DNA of 64,000 nucleotides from Lacihabitans sp. CCS-44 (lineage in GTDB: Bacteria; Bacteroidota; Bacteroidia; Cytophagales; Spirosomataceae). This document shows positions 1 through 8,976 of this stretch, one piece after another. The stretch is from positions 1-64,000 of the forward strand of contig NZ_RJUE01000007.1 in assembly GCF_024343735.1 (NCBI RefSeq), in the 5' to 3' direction. The notes below the pieces were generated by a model, which saw nothing but the letters and a program-made list of their open reading frames with translations, was not told the DNA's origin and made no database searches. A program made the position numbers and the translations under genes. Each line of letters opens with the position of its first letter. Position 1 is the first letter of the stretch.

Positions 1-713
1 GAATTTGGCCTGCGTAAATACCTCAAAACCCGAAGGAAGTATTCCATCAAATGTCACAGAATATTTTACAGATTTCTTTCCGCTTTTATTATCGAGCCCC
101 TCTTTAAGTTTGCCAGACATCTCACTCACCATGGTGCTGTCTACCCGAATCAAATTGTACTTTAACTGCTCGCTATAAGCATAATAATCTGAAAAAGTAG
201 TGTAGATGAACTCATAGACTTCCTTAAAGTAATGATAGTCAATCTTTGAAAGCCTTTCCGAAATGGAGCTTCTGACAACGGTTTCCCTTTCATCTAAGTC
301 AAACAGTACTTTAAATCCAGAATCGTTAAAAGTATCTTCTAAAGTGCGTTGGCTTAATTTCTCATTGTCTAGAATTCCATAAAGTAGTAGATGAACTCAT
401 AGACTTCCTTAAAGTAATGATAGTCAATCTTTGAAAGCCTTTCCGAAATGGAGCTTCTGACAACGGTTTCCCTTTCATCTAAGTCAAACAGTACTTTAAA
501 TCCAGAATCGTTAAAAGTATCTTCTAAAGTGCGTTGGCTTAATTTCTCATTGTCTAGAATTCCATAAAGTAGTAGATAGAATACCTTTTTGGCATGCAAT
601 ACTTTAGTATAATAGTCAACATTCGTATTAGAGGATAGGTGGGTTAATAAAGCCTCTGGTATTAACCCTATCAGTTGGCTTACTGATACCTTGTGGTTCT
701 TGAAATTTGTCAT
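1..713 (-). pseudogene. IS4-type transposase, N-terminal part, frameshifted by a tandem duplication and cut by the window edge
   Basis: The gene starts at ATG 713 (MTNFKNHKVSVSQLIGLIPE), the type of N-terminus seen in IS4-family (DUF4372-like) transposases. It reads 109 codons to base 387 and then enters an extra copy of bases 202-386, where it stops at 369-371 after five further residues. If one 185-bp copy is removed, the frame continues from base 201 with TTFSDYYAYSEQ and then IRVDSTMVSE. The Asp codon in RVDST (139-141) is the expected first acidic residue of the DDE catalytic triad. The frame stays open to base 1, so the gene was intact before the duplication and continues outside the window. 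Because 185 is not a multiple of 3, the present copy should not make a full transposase. The terminal inverted repeats cannot be identified from one end. Confidence 0.78.
202..571. repeat. Perfect 185-bp tandem duplication
   Basis: Bases 202-386 and 387-571 are identical by eye at an offset of 185 bp. The six bases after the second copy (572-577, GTAGAT) repeat the start of the unit, leaving six bases of microhomology at the junction. It lies wholly inside the transposase gene and shifts its frame. The lack of divergence suggests a recent event, or an assembly artefact. Confidence 0.93.
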
Positions 714-789
714 TAGATTTTAAGAAAGCGTAGCCAAAGATACAAATTCATAAGTCTAAGACAACGACAAATCATTAATAACAAAAAAT

Positions 790-816
790 GGCCGGAAGAT
801 ATTTAATCTTCCGACC
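790..816 (-). terminator. Rho-independent terminator of the PepSY-like lipoprotein gene
   Basis: An 11-bp stem (790-800 with 806-816) closes a five-base loop. One pair is G-U only when read on the minus strand. Minus-strand transcription then enters a run of six T (the A-run at 783-788). It sits 24 bases past the stop codon at 840. Confidence 0.85.
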
Positions 817-839
817 ATGACTAGCCTAAGCTCCTTTTT

Positions 840-1355
840 TTACCAAGTTCTCACCCTTAACAATTGACCGCTCAAACTGAAATCTAACCTGACTCTGTTG
901 CTAAGTTTGACCTCATATTTGTTTGCCGACTTTTCTGCCTTTACAATGGCGACTCCTGGATAATTTTTTGTGACGTAATCCAAAATTACCTGCGGAAGTG
1001 CTGCAATAGGATCATCAGAAACCTTAGTTCCACCTTTGCTGCTACCCGATACTTCAATAAAAATACCAGAAATACTAAACTCCAACTTGGTCAAATCAGA
1101 AAGTGTAATCTCGAATTTTGTCAAATACTTTTCTGCTTTGATAATAGTTTTCCCAGAATAATTTACATTGATGTAAGTAGTAATGGCTGATGGCAATGAA
1201 CTGACAGACACGTTTGTACCATCACCTGAAGCATTTGCTAATACCGAGAATATCGAAGAACTATCATCTGGTTTAAGAAGCGAATCGTCGCAAGAACTAA
1301 GAGACAACACAACCAAAGACAAAAAAGATAAGCCAAAACTTCTGGATGTTTTCAT
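840..1355 (-). CDS. Lipoprotein with two PepSY-like (DUF2874-type) repeats
   Basis: This 171-residue protein has a lipoprotein signal peptide with the lipobox LSSC near residues 19-22. The mature part is two internal repeats of about 50 residues. The first begins SSLPSAITTYINVNY and the second AALPQVILDYVTKNYPG. Each continues with KAEK, a central KxE(I/V)xLS strand and a closing FSxSGxxxxV strand. This is the pattern of PepSY-like periplasmic domains common in Bacteroidota. The role is unknown; such domains are thought to bind or inhibit partner proteins in the envelope. It is a single gene with its own terminator. The start is the only ATG before the signal peptide. Confidence 0.8.
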   Translation of the reverse strand: MKTSRSFGLSFLSLVVLSLSSCDDSLLKPDDSSSIFSVLANASGDGTNVSVSSLPSAITTYINVNYSGKTIIKAEKYLTKFEITLSDLTKLEFSISGIFIEVSGSSKGGTKVSDDPIAALPQVILDYVTKNYPGVAIVKAEKSANKYEVKLSNRVRLDFSLSGQLLRVRTW

Positions 1356-1496
1356 AATTTTAAATTAATTTACGGTGATAATTGTTTTTTGCATTTAAGT
1401 ATCTTCTCACCTAAAAAATGTAACTACATATAATATTATTTTTTTGCAACCATCGTTAATATTCCACCGTAGAAAGCTTTAGATATCCCGAATTGA

Positions 1497-2426
1497 ATGA
1501 AAAAAGAGTACATATTTATAATTATCGCGTTAGTGAGTTGGATGTTTTCTTGTAATCCTAATCTTACAGAAGATAGCATTTCTCCTGACGACAACAACTC
1601 TTCAAACAACAACCAAACCACTAATAACCAAACAAATTCAAATACTACTGCAAAAGGAAATTGTAATTTAATAGCTTATAAAGACACATTATTCTTTCTT
1701 GAAAACCTTAAAGACGACTTAAAAATAAACCCTCTGGTGAAACGAGACGGAGAATACGGTGCTTATCCAGAAGGATTAGAAATAAATGAGTCACACGGTG
1801 AAATAAATATTACAAAGAGTGAATCTGGACTTCGTTATAATGTATTTTTTATTCCCAAAAACTCAAAAGATACTTGTTTTACTCATTTGACAATCTCTGG
1901 TGTAGATTATATGAGTAAAATATACGTCTTGGACAAAAATGAAAAAGTTGCCGCTCCCATTTACAACAATAATCCAAATTTTGCTATACCAGGGGTAAAT
2001 ACAAGAACTACAGAATTTGATGATGATGATGATGATGACAATGGGAATGGTTTTTTAGACGAGCCTCTTCCGGGCCAGCAAGTTATAGCTCAAGGTTTAG
2101 ATATTTCAAAAATTGATGGTAAGATAGTGCTTGACAACTCACTTCGGAAAGGGTTATTGGGTGCTTCTCCAAAAAATGGCTCAACAAAAAAACTAAAGCT
2201 CTATTACAGATTAGATGATAAAAGTGGTAAGGCACTTAACAAAATAGAGTTAGAGTTTCATTTTTTCGAGAAAGAAAGTGACGTACCCAAAAGCCTAAAA
2301 GATAAGATTTTTGAAAACCAGAATTCTTTCTATAATCCTAATTTTGGACTAAAATATGCTCGTATTTTTAGAATTTTTCGTAAGCCAAGACCTCCTCAGA
2401 TAGTGATTGTTGGACGGAATTATTGA
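1497..2426 (+). CDS. Asp-rich lipoprotein upstream of a CHAT-domain gene
   Basis: A 309-residue lipoprotein with an N-terminal hydrophobic segment and lipobox near MFSC (residues 16-19). A low-complexity Asn/Thr/Ser linker follows (about residues 30-51), typical of surface-exposed lipoproteins. Around residues 174-190 a run of seven Asp encoded by GAT repeats leads into DNGNGFLDE, which resembles an EF-hand or dockerin-type calcium loop. The rest matches no family I recognise. Its stop lies 16 bases before the ATG of the TPR-CHAT gene on the same strand, so the two are probably co-transcribed. A calcium-responsive or envelope-sensing role is inference only. Confidence 0.72.
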   Translation: MKKEYIFIIIALVSWMFSCNPNLTEDSISPDDNNSSNNNQTTNNQTNSNTTAKGNCNLIAYKDTLFFLENLKDDLKINPLVKRDGEYGAYPEGLEINESHGEINITKSESGLRYNVFFIPKNSKDTCFTHLTISGVDYMSKIYVLDKNEKVAAPIYNNNPNFAIPGVNTRTTEFDDDDDDDNGNGFLDEPLPGQQVIAQGLDISKIDGKIVLDNSLRKGLLGASPKNGSTKKLKLYYRLDDKSGKALNKIELEFHFFEKESDVPKSLKDKIFENQNSFYNPNFGLKYARIFRIFRKPRPPQIVIVGRNY

Positions 2427-2442
2427 GTTTTTTTTAAAAAAA

Positions 2443-5145
2443 ATGAAATCAAAATACCTTTCTTCTTTCGTAAGTGTTTTTATTTTCGGAATAGTCCTCT
2501 CTCAACCATTCGGGGTTAGCATTAATAAAGAACTGCAAAAAGGTCTTTATTTTTTTAATCTTGAAAATCCAACGAAAGCTACTGACATCGAGGCAAAAAA
2601 GCACTTTCTAAAAATTGCTGATCTAAAACCAAAAAACAAAGACGAAGCGATCAAAATTGCGAAGGCAAATGAAAAACTTGGAGTTTTAAATCAAACTTAT
2701 TTCCAAAATCGTGAAGCCTTAACTTTTTACAAAAAAAGTGTTGAAATTGCCCGAAAAAACAACTTGGCCGACACCTCCATCTTTGCATCATTATTGTACT
2801 TGAGTGGTGTACATTATTATAACGCCGCCTACGACTCTTGCCTTTATTATCTATCAGAAGCTGAAATATTGCTTGATAAAAACCCAAAATTACCTGAAGC
2901 CGAAAGACTCTTCAATACCAAAGGTGTGTTGCTTTTTGAATCAGGAAATTTCCGCCAAAGTCTTGTTTACTTCAAGAAAGCAGAAACTTTGGTAGGCACA
3001 GATGAGCTCTCCAATCTCAACAACCAAGCCTTGGCTCTTCAATTCTTAAATCAACCAGATAGTACCCTAAAAATTTTGAACAAACTCACAAAAAAATTTC
3101 CGAAGGAGAACGACCTGAAAATTAATCTAGCCTCTGTTTTAATAGAACTTAATCAACCTATAAAGGCCATTTCTGTTTTAAAAAAGCCAACTAATGACTC
3201 TTTGATATACTTTAACACCATAGGCAAGGCATATTTTAAGCTCCGCGACTTCCAAAAAGCAAAATTATATTTTAGCAAATCTATAGAACTAAAAAATAAA
3301 AAAAAGGCCGACAAAGCTTATTCTCATTATTATCTAGGCAAAATTGCGGCTAAGGATAACTTACATTATGATGCTTTGTTTCATTTTCAAATGGCATTAC
3401 AAAACATTGATTTCTTTTTCAAAGAAAAGAATATTTACAAAAATCCAATAAAAAATAGTAGTGGTTTTTATTCATTTTTTATTCTAGATATTCTCACAGA
3501 AAAAGCAATGAGTTTTGGAGAACTGTATATAAAAACATCCGAACTTCGCTACTTAAGAGGTGCCATTAATGCATTTGAAGCTTTCAGAATATCTGCTCAA
3601 AGTATTTCTAAAACTTATAATCAAGAAAATGCAAGGCTAGACATTATAGAAAATTTACATCCTAAATATCAGGCATATATACGTTTTTTATGGAATGCAT
3701 ATAATAATACAAACAATAAAGAATATGCTGAGCGGGCATTTGAAATAAGTGAGGAAAGCAAAGCGACCGTTTTGTCATTGGGAATAAATGAAAACATAAT
3801 AAAAAACAACAGCGACATTCCTGATGACCTACTTAAAGCAGAGCAAATTTTGCACATTTCATTAGCTGCCTTGAAAAAAAATATTGAAAACACCAGTGAA
3901 GACAAACAAATTGAAAAGTATCTTGAAGTAATTAACGAAACCGAAATAAGGCTGGGAAAACTCAACGAGAAACTTGAAAATTATCCGGAATATAGATTGA
4001 AGAAGTTTCAACAAAATCAATTGGTAAAAATAAAAGAGGTACGAAAATATTTACAAAAAAATGAAGTACTACTCAGCTATTTTGACTTAGGAAAAGAAGC
4101 AATTGTTTTTGCTATAACAAAAACAAAATTTGAAACAACTACAATAAAAAACAAAGCCTTATTTGAGCAAAAAATCAAGGATTTAAAAGCACAAACTCAA
4201 AAAGTAACCAAACTAGAAAATACCAAATTTATTTATGCCGATTTAATTAAACCCTTCAAAAATATTATTCAACCCTACTTTCACATCATTTTTATCGGAG
4301 ATGGTATTACGAACGGTTTGCCTATGGAATGTCTCGTTGGGCACAATGGGGAATACTTGATAAAAAGCAATCCCATTTCTTACCTTTTTTCCGCTAAATT
4401 TATCCAAACTACTAAAAAAGTAAGTAAATCGAACAGAATACTGGCATTTGCTCCATTTGCAAATGACAAAAACAACCCGGACTTTCTTCCCAATTCAAAA
4501 AAAGAAGTAGACAACTTACTTGATTCTAAGATTTTTTTGGATTCTGATGCCACTAAAAAAGTCTTTTTAGAAAACGCCAAAGACTTCCCCATAATCCATT
4601 TGTCCACACACGCAGTAGCTGATCTCAAATTGCCAGAAAAGTCCTTTATTAAGTTTCATAACAACCAAACACAAAAAGAAGACAACAAGCTTTATTTGTT
4701 CGAACTTTCTGCCGGAATGCTCAAGAATACACAATTAGTTTTTCTATCTGCATGTGATTCTTATGGGAACACCCACCTCGACGGTGAGGGTATCAGAGGC
4801 CTATCACGAGGTTTTTATTTAGCAGGAAGCCAAAGCATTATTTCATCACTATGGAAAGCTGAAGACTATTCCACGGCCTATCTCACCAAAAAATTCTATA
4901 AACATCTTGCTGACGGAGCGACTTACCCCATTGCTTTACAAAAGGCTAAATTGGATTTAATTGAAGACCCGACAATGGTGCAATTTAGGCATCCAAAATA
5001 TTGGGCTCATCTGGTATATGTTGGCTTTCAAAAAGATAATGAATACTGGATTTACAATTATTTAAAATATCTCCTTGGTGCTTTGGCAATTCTTTTAGTT
5101 GCGTTTTTGTTCAAAAAAAACTTTCTTTCCATGCCAAAATCTTGA
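2443..5145 (+). CDS. Exported TPR-CHAT (caspase-like) protein
   Basis: A 900-residue protein. I chose ATG 2443 over the upstream TTG at 2407 because it opens a clean signal peptide (MKSKYLSSFVSVFIFGIVLS) and avoids overlap with the preceding gene. Tetratricopeptide-like helical repeats fill roughly residues 35-310. A charged helical, coiled-coil-like stretch covers about 430-530. A CHAT peptidase domain covers about 590-860. Both expected catalytic elements are present: HLSTHA with His723 and VFLSACDS with Cys771. A hydrophobic segment near the C-terminus (YLLGALAILLVAFLF) is followed by lysines. Signal peptide plus C-terminal anchor would place the caspase-like domain in the periplasm, which is inference. 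The final 35 bases overlap, tail to tail, the anti-sigma-like gene. Confidence 0.85.
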   Translation: MKSKYLSSFVSVFIFGIVLSQPFGVSINKELQKGLYFFNLENPTKATDIEAKKHFLKIADLKPKNKDEAIKIAKANEKLGVLNQTYFQNREALTFYKKSVEIARKNNLADTSIFASLLYLSGVHYYNAAYDSCLYYLSEAEILLDKNPKLPEAERLFNTKGVLLFESGNFRQSLVYFKKAETLVGTDELSNLNNQALALQFLNQPDSTLKILNKLTKKFPKENDLKINLASVLIELNQPIKAISVLKKPTNDSLIYFNTIGKAYFKLRDFQKAKLYFSKSIELKNKKKADKAYSHYYLGKIAAKDNLHYDALFHFQMALQNIDFFFKEKNIYKNPIKNSSGFYSFFILDILTEKAMSFGELYIKTSELRYLRGAINAFEAFRISAQSISKTYNQENARLDIIENLHPKYQAYIRFLWNAYNNTNNKEYAERAFEISEESKATVLSLGINENIIKNNSDIPDDLLKAEQILHISLAALKKNIENTSEDKQIEKYLEVINETEIRLGKLNEKLENYPEYRLKKFQQNQLVKIKEVRKYLQKNEVLLSYFDLGKEAIVFAITKTKFETTTIKNKALFEQKIKDLKAQTQKVTKLENTKFIYADLIKPFKNIIQPYFHIIFIGDGITNGLPMECLVGHNGEYLIKSNPISYLFSAKFIQTTKKVSKSNRILAFAPFANDKNNPDFLPNSKKEVDNLLDSKIFLDSDATKKVFLENAKDFPIIHLSTHAVADLKLPEKSFIKFHNNQTQKEDNKLYLFELSAGMLKNTQLVFLSACDSYGNTHLDGEGIRGLSRGFYLAGSQSIISSLWKAEDYSTAYLTKKFYKHLADGATYPIALQKAKLDLIEDPTMVQFRHPKYWAHLVYVGFQKDNEYWIYNYLKYLLGALAILLVAFLFKKNFLSMPKS

Positions 5146-5833
5146 TTTTTGTAACGTAAATCCAATCAAAAGTCGATTTATATGGATTCGTATATTCCAT
5201 TTTCTGAATCATTCCTTCAGCCTCAGAGTATTTGTTTAAGCCAATCAAACTTTGACATTTATAAAATTCAATTTCATTTTTATAAACATTGGTTTTGTCC
5301 CTAGGCTCCAATTTTTCAATTAATTCAAGTACTTTGTTGTATTCTTTTTTATTAAAATAAGCCATAGCCGTCAAAAATTCAAGCTTTTCAGTAGGTTCAT
5401 TGCTCGAGACATACAATTTTATCAAACCCTCATAGTCTTTTGTTAAATAAAGAAACTCTGCACGTGGTTTTTCTTCAGCATCTCCTCTTTGATTGGGTTC
5501 TATATATTCAATCGGCACGTTTTCAAGCAAATCTGCCCCTTCAATTAGGTTAGTCCAAAAGGCACTAAAAGTCAACAACCCAAAAATAATTATGGCTGCT
5601 ATTTTTATTTTTGGAAAACTAAATTTCGATTCATTACGGATTTGATATGCCTTATTTGCTTTCTCTACATCGCTTTTTAAGCCTTGAAATCTTAACAATT
5701 CCAAGACAACTTTGTAATCATTAAAAGACGATTTTAATTCTGGATTCTCCAACAATTGTTGTTCAAAGCCTAGCCTTGCCTCAAAAGTCATTTTGTTGTT
5801 CAAATAGTCATCAAAAATTTCAAATCCTTCCAT
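5111..5833 (-). CDS. Anti-sigma-factor-like single-pass membrane protein with TPR-like C-terminus
   Basis: The 240 residues divide into three parts. Residues 1-70 are soluble and begin FEIFDDYLNNKMTFEARLGF, then LLENPELKSSFNDYK, the style of N-terminus seen in Bacteroidota anti-sigma proteins lacking a zinc finger. One membrane helix lies at about 77-96. A helical C-terminal domain of about 140 residues has TPR character (AMAYFNKKEYNKVLELIEKL). The gene begins six bases after the ECF sigma gene, so the two are surely one transcript. I infer that the N-terminus holds the sigma factor in the cytoplasm while the C-terminus senses the periplasm. I see no classical anti-sigma motif that proves this. 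It overlaps the end of the TPR-CHAT gene by 35 bases on the opposite strand. Confidence 0.68.
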   Translation of the reverse strand: MEGFEIFDDYLNNKMTFEARLGFEQQLLENPELKSSFNDYKVVLELLRFQGLKSDVEKANKAYQIRNESKFSFPKIKIAAIIIFGLLTFSAFWTNLIEGADLLENVPIEYIEPNQRGDAEEKPRAEFLYLTKDYEGLIKLYVSSNEPTEKLEFLTAMAYFNKKEYNKVLELIEKLEPRDKTNVYKNEIEFYKCQSLIGLNKYSEAEGMIQKMEYTNPYKSTFDWIYVTKIKILAWKESFF

Positions 5834-5839
5834 TTTCTA

Positions 5840-6448
5840 TTAAAATATTCTTAGTGCTTTATACAACGATTCCTTTAAATGGGGCTGTTGGTTCAGTTTT
5901 TCTGTCATTGATTTCATACATTTGGCCTTTTTGTTTCTTAACACTTGGTCGTTCTCAAAATCGGTAAAAGCGAGTATTTCTTTTAAGGATAATTCTTCAT
6001 AATAAAACTTCTGAAGTATAACCTTACAAACCGATCCTAATGTTGACAATACATTTGAAATTAAGTCCAAAGCTTCATTTTTATTCAATTGTTCCTGAAT
6101 ATCTTCCTCAAACTTAGGATTGGCTTCTACCCAAATATTGGCTCTTCTAAATTCCGCCTTTTGTTTTTTCAATTTCCCCAACCAAATGTTTTTTGCGACA
6201 GCATACAAAAAAGATTTCAGACTTGATTCACCTTTAAATTTATCATTTTGAACAATCTGAACAAACGCTAGAAATGTCTCTTGAATAACATCCTCAGCAT
6301 CCTCTTTAGTACCGCTATTATTCAATACCATATTTTTCAAAAAGCCAAAATACTCCTTATACAAATATTGCAAACAAGTATTTAACTCCGTATTGGACTT
6401 AAGTTTTACCAAAATTTCTTTCTCTTTCCCTGCAGTGAATAGAGTCAT
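5840..6448 (-). CDS. ECF-type RNA polymerase sigma factor
   Basis: This 202-residue protein has the two domains of a group IV (extracytoplasmic function) sigma factor. Region 2 lies at about residues 25-95 (KEDAEDVIQETFLAFVQIV, then SFLYAVAKNIWLGKLKK). Region 4 lies at about 125-185, with a helix-turn-helix around YYEELSLKEILAFTDFENDQ. It would direct RNA polymerase to a small regulon, probably including its own operon. It is first in a two-gene operon with the anti-sigma-like membrane protein. It faces away from the NTF2-like gene across a 257-bp AT-rich intergenic region. I find no TAnnTTTG box upstream on this strand, which would fit autoregulation through a different promoter class. Confidence 0.88.
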   Translation of the reverse strand: MTLFTAGKEKEILVKLKSNTELNTCLQYLYKEYFGFLKNMVLNNSGTKEDAEDVIQETFLAFVQIVQNDKFKGESSLKSFLYAVAKNIWLGKLKKQKAEFRRANIWVEANPKFEEDIQEQLNKNEALDLISNVLSTLGSVCKVILQKFYYEELSLKEILAFTDFENDQVLRNKKAKCMKSMTEKLNQQPHLKESLYKALRIF

Positions 6449-6647
6449 GTTTTACTGATAATTGTTTTAATTTATCTTATTTTATGTTGTTTGTCATATT
6501 GTTAAGTATGAGTTGTTTGTAAAAATGTAACTTAAACAAAATCTATTTATAAAATTAAGCCTTATTTTTTGTTCTCAAAAACTTCATCGTATAGCATCCC
6601 AAAAAAAGAGTCATTTATCCAATAAATAATAAGATAATGCTTCATCG

Positions 6648-6655
6648 TAATTTTG
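6648..6655 (+). promoter_or_regulatory. Bacteroidota -7 promoter box (TAATTTTG)
   Basis: Exact match to the TAnnTTTG consensus, 50 bases before the ATG of the NTF2-like gene. No clear -33 TTG is seen. Confidence 0.5.
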
Positions 6656-6705
6656 AATACAACAAAAAATATGTTAGAATTGAGGAATTTTAAGAACACT
6701 TATCA

Positions 6706-7152
6706 ATGAAAAGAATATTCTTTATACTTATTCTCACTTTTGGGTATTCCAAAATAACTTTTGGCCAAAGCGAAGAAGCTCAAATAAAAAAAGCAATCGA
6801 AACCTTCTTTGATGGCATGTATAAAAGAGATACCATGCTAATAAAAAGTGTATTACACAAAAACTGTTCGCTAAATTCAGTAAATATAAAGCCTGATCAA
6901 GCTGCCACACAAAAATCAGAAAGTATAGCTGGACTTCTTAAATCCATTGGTACAATTCCCCAAAATGTGGTTTTGGAAGAAAGGCTTTTAGAGCATAAAA
7001 TACAAATTGACGAGGCTTTAGCTATAGACTGGACACCTTACGAATTTTATGTAAACGAAAAACTCTCGCACAAGGGCACCAATGTGTTTACGCTTATTAA
7101 AACTGAAAACAAATGGAAAATCATTGCCATAATAGATACCCGAAAACGATAA
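6706..7152 (+). CDS. Secreted NTF2-like (SnoaL/lumazine-binding-type) protein
   Basis: A 148-residue protein with a signal peptide (MKRIFFILILTFGYSKITFGQ) and an NTF2-like cone fold. The features are an opening helix SEEAQIKKAIETFFDGMYKRD, then LKSVLHKNC-type residues, and closing strands KGTNVFTLIKTENKWKIIAIIDTRKR. Such proteins, often annotated nuclear transport factor 2 family, are mostly of unknown substrate in Bacteroidota. It appears to have its own promoter and is followed 60 bases later by the DUF885 gene. Confidence 0.78.
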   Translation: MKRIFFILILTFGYSKITFGQSEEAQIKKAIETFFDGMYKRDTMLIKSVLHKNCSLNSVNIKPDQAATQKSESIAGLLKSIGTIPQNVVLEERLLEHKIQIDEALAIDWTPYEFYVNEKLSHKGTNVFTLIKTENKWKIIAIIDTRKR

Positions 7153-7212
7153 AATCAATTAAAAATATTGGCCAAAACAAATCCTTCTGGCTAAAAATAA
7201 ATTTAAAAAAAA

Positions 7213-8976
7213 ATGAATAAACTCCTTATTTTCACTGTATTCAGTCTATTTATAATTGGATGTAATAAACCCAAAGAAAACAAGCAACTTAAGACCCTTT
7301 TTGAGCATTATTATGAGGAAAGACTCCAGTTTTTCCCTCTTGAGGCCACCTCTCAGGGCGACAATCGTTTCAATGACAAACTGCCTATAGATATTTCTGA
7401 AGGTTACAGAAAGAGCCTTTTGAGCTTCTACCAAACATATCTTAATAGTCTGGATAGAATCGAAACCAAAGAATTGTCAGAAGACGAACTAATTCAGTAC
7501 AATACATTAAGATTTAATCTAAACACCGAGATAGAAGGCTTAACATACCCATCGCATTTAACTCCCTTCAATCAGTTTACAGGTTTGCCTTTGACCTTTG
7601 CTCAGCTAGGAAGTGGGGAAGCTTCACAGCCATTCAAAACCACCCAGGATTATGACAATTGGCTTAAACGTATAGATCAATTTGTAATTTGGGCCGATAC
7701 AGCCATTGCTAATTTTGACAAAGGTATTGCCAGTCAATTTGTTCTTCCAAAATCTTTGGTTGTTAAAATGATACCTCAAATGCACGATTTGTCTGAGCCA
7801 GCCGCCACTGAAAATCTATTCTTTGAGCCAATAAAAAAGCTCCCTACCAATTTTACTCCTGAACAAAAAATAAGCTATACACAAAAATATACTGAAGCAA
7901 TAGATAAGAAAATAAGACCAGCATACAAAAAGCTCGAGGTTTATTTAGCTAAAACTTACCTTAAGGCGGCAAGGCCATCTAGTGGTATTGGAGCCTTAAA
8001 AATTGGCAAGAAATATTATGACTATCAAACTTACTACTGGACCACTTCTCTAAAAACTCCCGATGAAATTTTTCAAACAGGGCTATCAGAAGTGAGTCGG
8101 ATACAAAAAGAAATGTTGAAAGTAAAAGACCAAGTAGGGTTTAAAGGAGATTTGTTGACTTTCTTTGAAAGTGTAAAATCTGACCCCAAATTAATGCCAT
8201 ATAAAACACCAGAAGAAGTTTTGGCAGCTTTCAAAGCCATTCAAACCAAGATAGACCCTAACCTAAAAAAAATATTCAATAATACCCCAAAAACAGGGTT
8301 TGAAATAAGAAGAACGGAGGCATTCAGAGAAGCTTCAGCAAGTGCTGAATATATGCAAGGCACCGCAGATGGCAGCAGACCGGGTATCTTCTATGTACCG
8401 ATTCTTGATGCCACCAAATTCAATATCACTTCGGGTATGGAGTCTCTTTTTCTGCACGAGGCTATACCAGGGCATCATTATCAAGTTTCATTGCAGCAAG
8501 AAAACCAAACTATTCCAAAATTCATGCGTTTCGGTTGGTATGGAGCTTACGGAGAAGGTTGGGCATTATATACTGAGTCTCTTGGAAAGGAGCTTGGTCT
8601 CTATACTGACCCATATCAGTATTTTGGCTCTTTGGGTGATGAAATGCACCGTGCTATTCGCTTGGTCGTAGATGTTGGCATACACATAAAAGGCTGGAGC
8701 AGAGAAGAAGCATTAAACTATATGCTACAAAATGAAGCGATCTCCAAGGAAGGGGCAATTGCCGAAATTGAGCGTTACATGGCCATACCAGGACAAGCTC
8801 TTTCATACAAAATTGGGGCATTGAAAATCCGAGAATTAAGAGCAAAATATACAACTTCTTTGGGTGAAAAATTTAATCTAGCTGATTTTCATGATCAAGT
8901 ACTGAAAAATGGCTGCTTGCCGTTGAGTGTTTTAGAAGAAACTCTCGATGCGTGGGCTAATAAGTTAGCTAAATGA
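7213..8976 (+). CDS. DUF885 family lipoprotein, putative metallopeptidase
   Basis: A 587-residue protein with a lipoprotein signal peptide (lipobox IIGC, Cys17). The rest fits the full-length DUF885 family. The diagnostic motif HEAIPGH is at residues 415-421, a variant of the HExxH zinc site, and is followed by GWYGAYGEGWALYTES carrying the conserved acidic ligand region. Family members are predicted zinc peptidases of the periplasm or outer membrane; the substrate is unknown. Its stop codon overlaps the start of the GNAT gene (ATGA), so the two are translationally coupled. Confidence 0.88.
   Translation: MNKLLIFTVFSLFIIGCNKPKENKQLKTLFEHYYEERLQFFPLEATSQGDNRFNDKLPIDISEGYRKSLLSFYQTYLNSLDRIETKELSEDELIQYNTLRFNLNTEIEGLTYPSHLTPFNQFTGLPLTFAQLGSGEASQPFKTTQDYDNWLKRIDQFVIWADTAIANFDKGIASQFVLPKSLVVKMIPQMHDLSEPAATENLFFEPIKKLPTNFTPEQKISYTQKYTEAIDKKIRPAYKKLEVYLAKTYLKAARPSSGIGALKIGKKYYDYQTYYWTTSLKTPDEIFQTGLSEVSRIQKEMLKVKDQVGFKGDLLTFFESVKSDPKLMPYKTPEEVLAAFKAIQTKIDPNLKKIFNNTPKTGFEIRRTEAFREASASAEYMQGTADGSRPGIFYVPILDATKFNITSGMESLFLHEAIPGHHYQVSLQQENQTIPKFMRFGWYGAYGEGWALYTESLGKELGLYTDPYQYFGSLGDEMHRAIRLVVDVGIHIKGWSREEALNYMLQNEAISKEGAIAEIERYMAIPGQALSYKIGALKIRELRAKYTTSLGEKFNLADFHDQVLKNGCLPLSVLEETLDAWANKLAK

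Noticed and set aside
2443-5145. CHAT protein as part of a type III-E CRISPR (Craspase) or gasdermin cell-death system
   Set aside because: No cas genes, CRISPR array or gasdermin-like hydrophobic effector is found nearby, and the protein is predicted to be exported.
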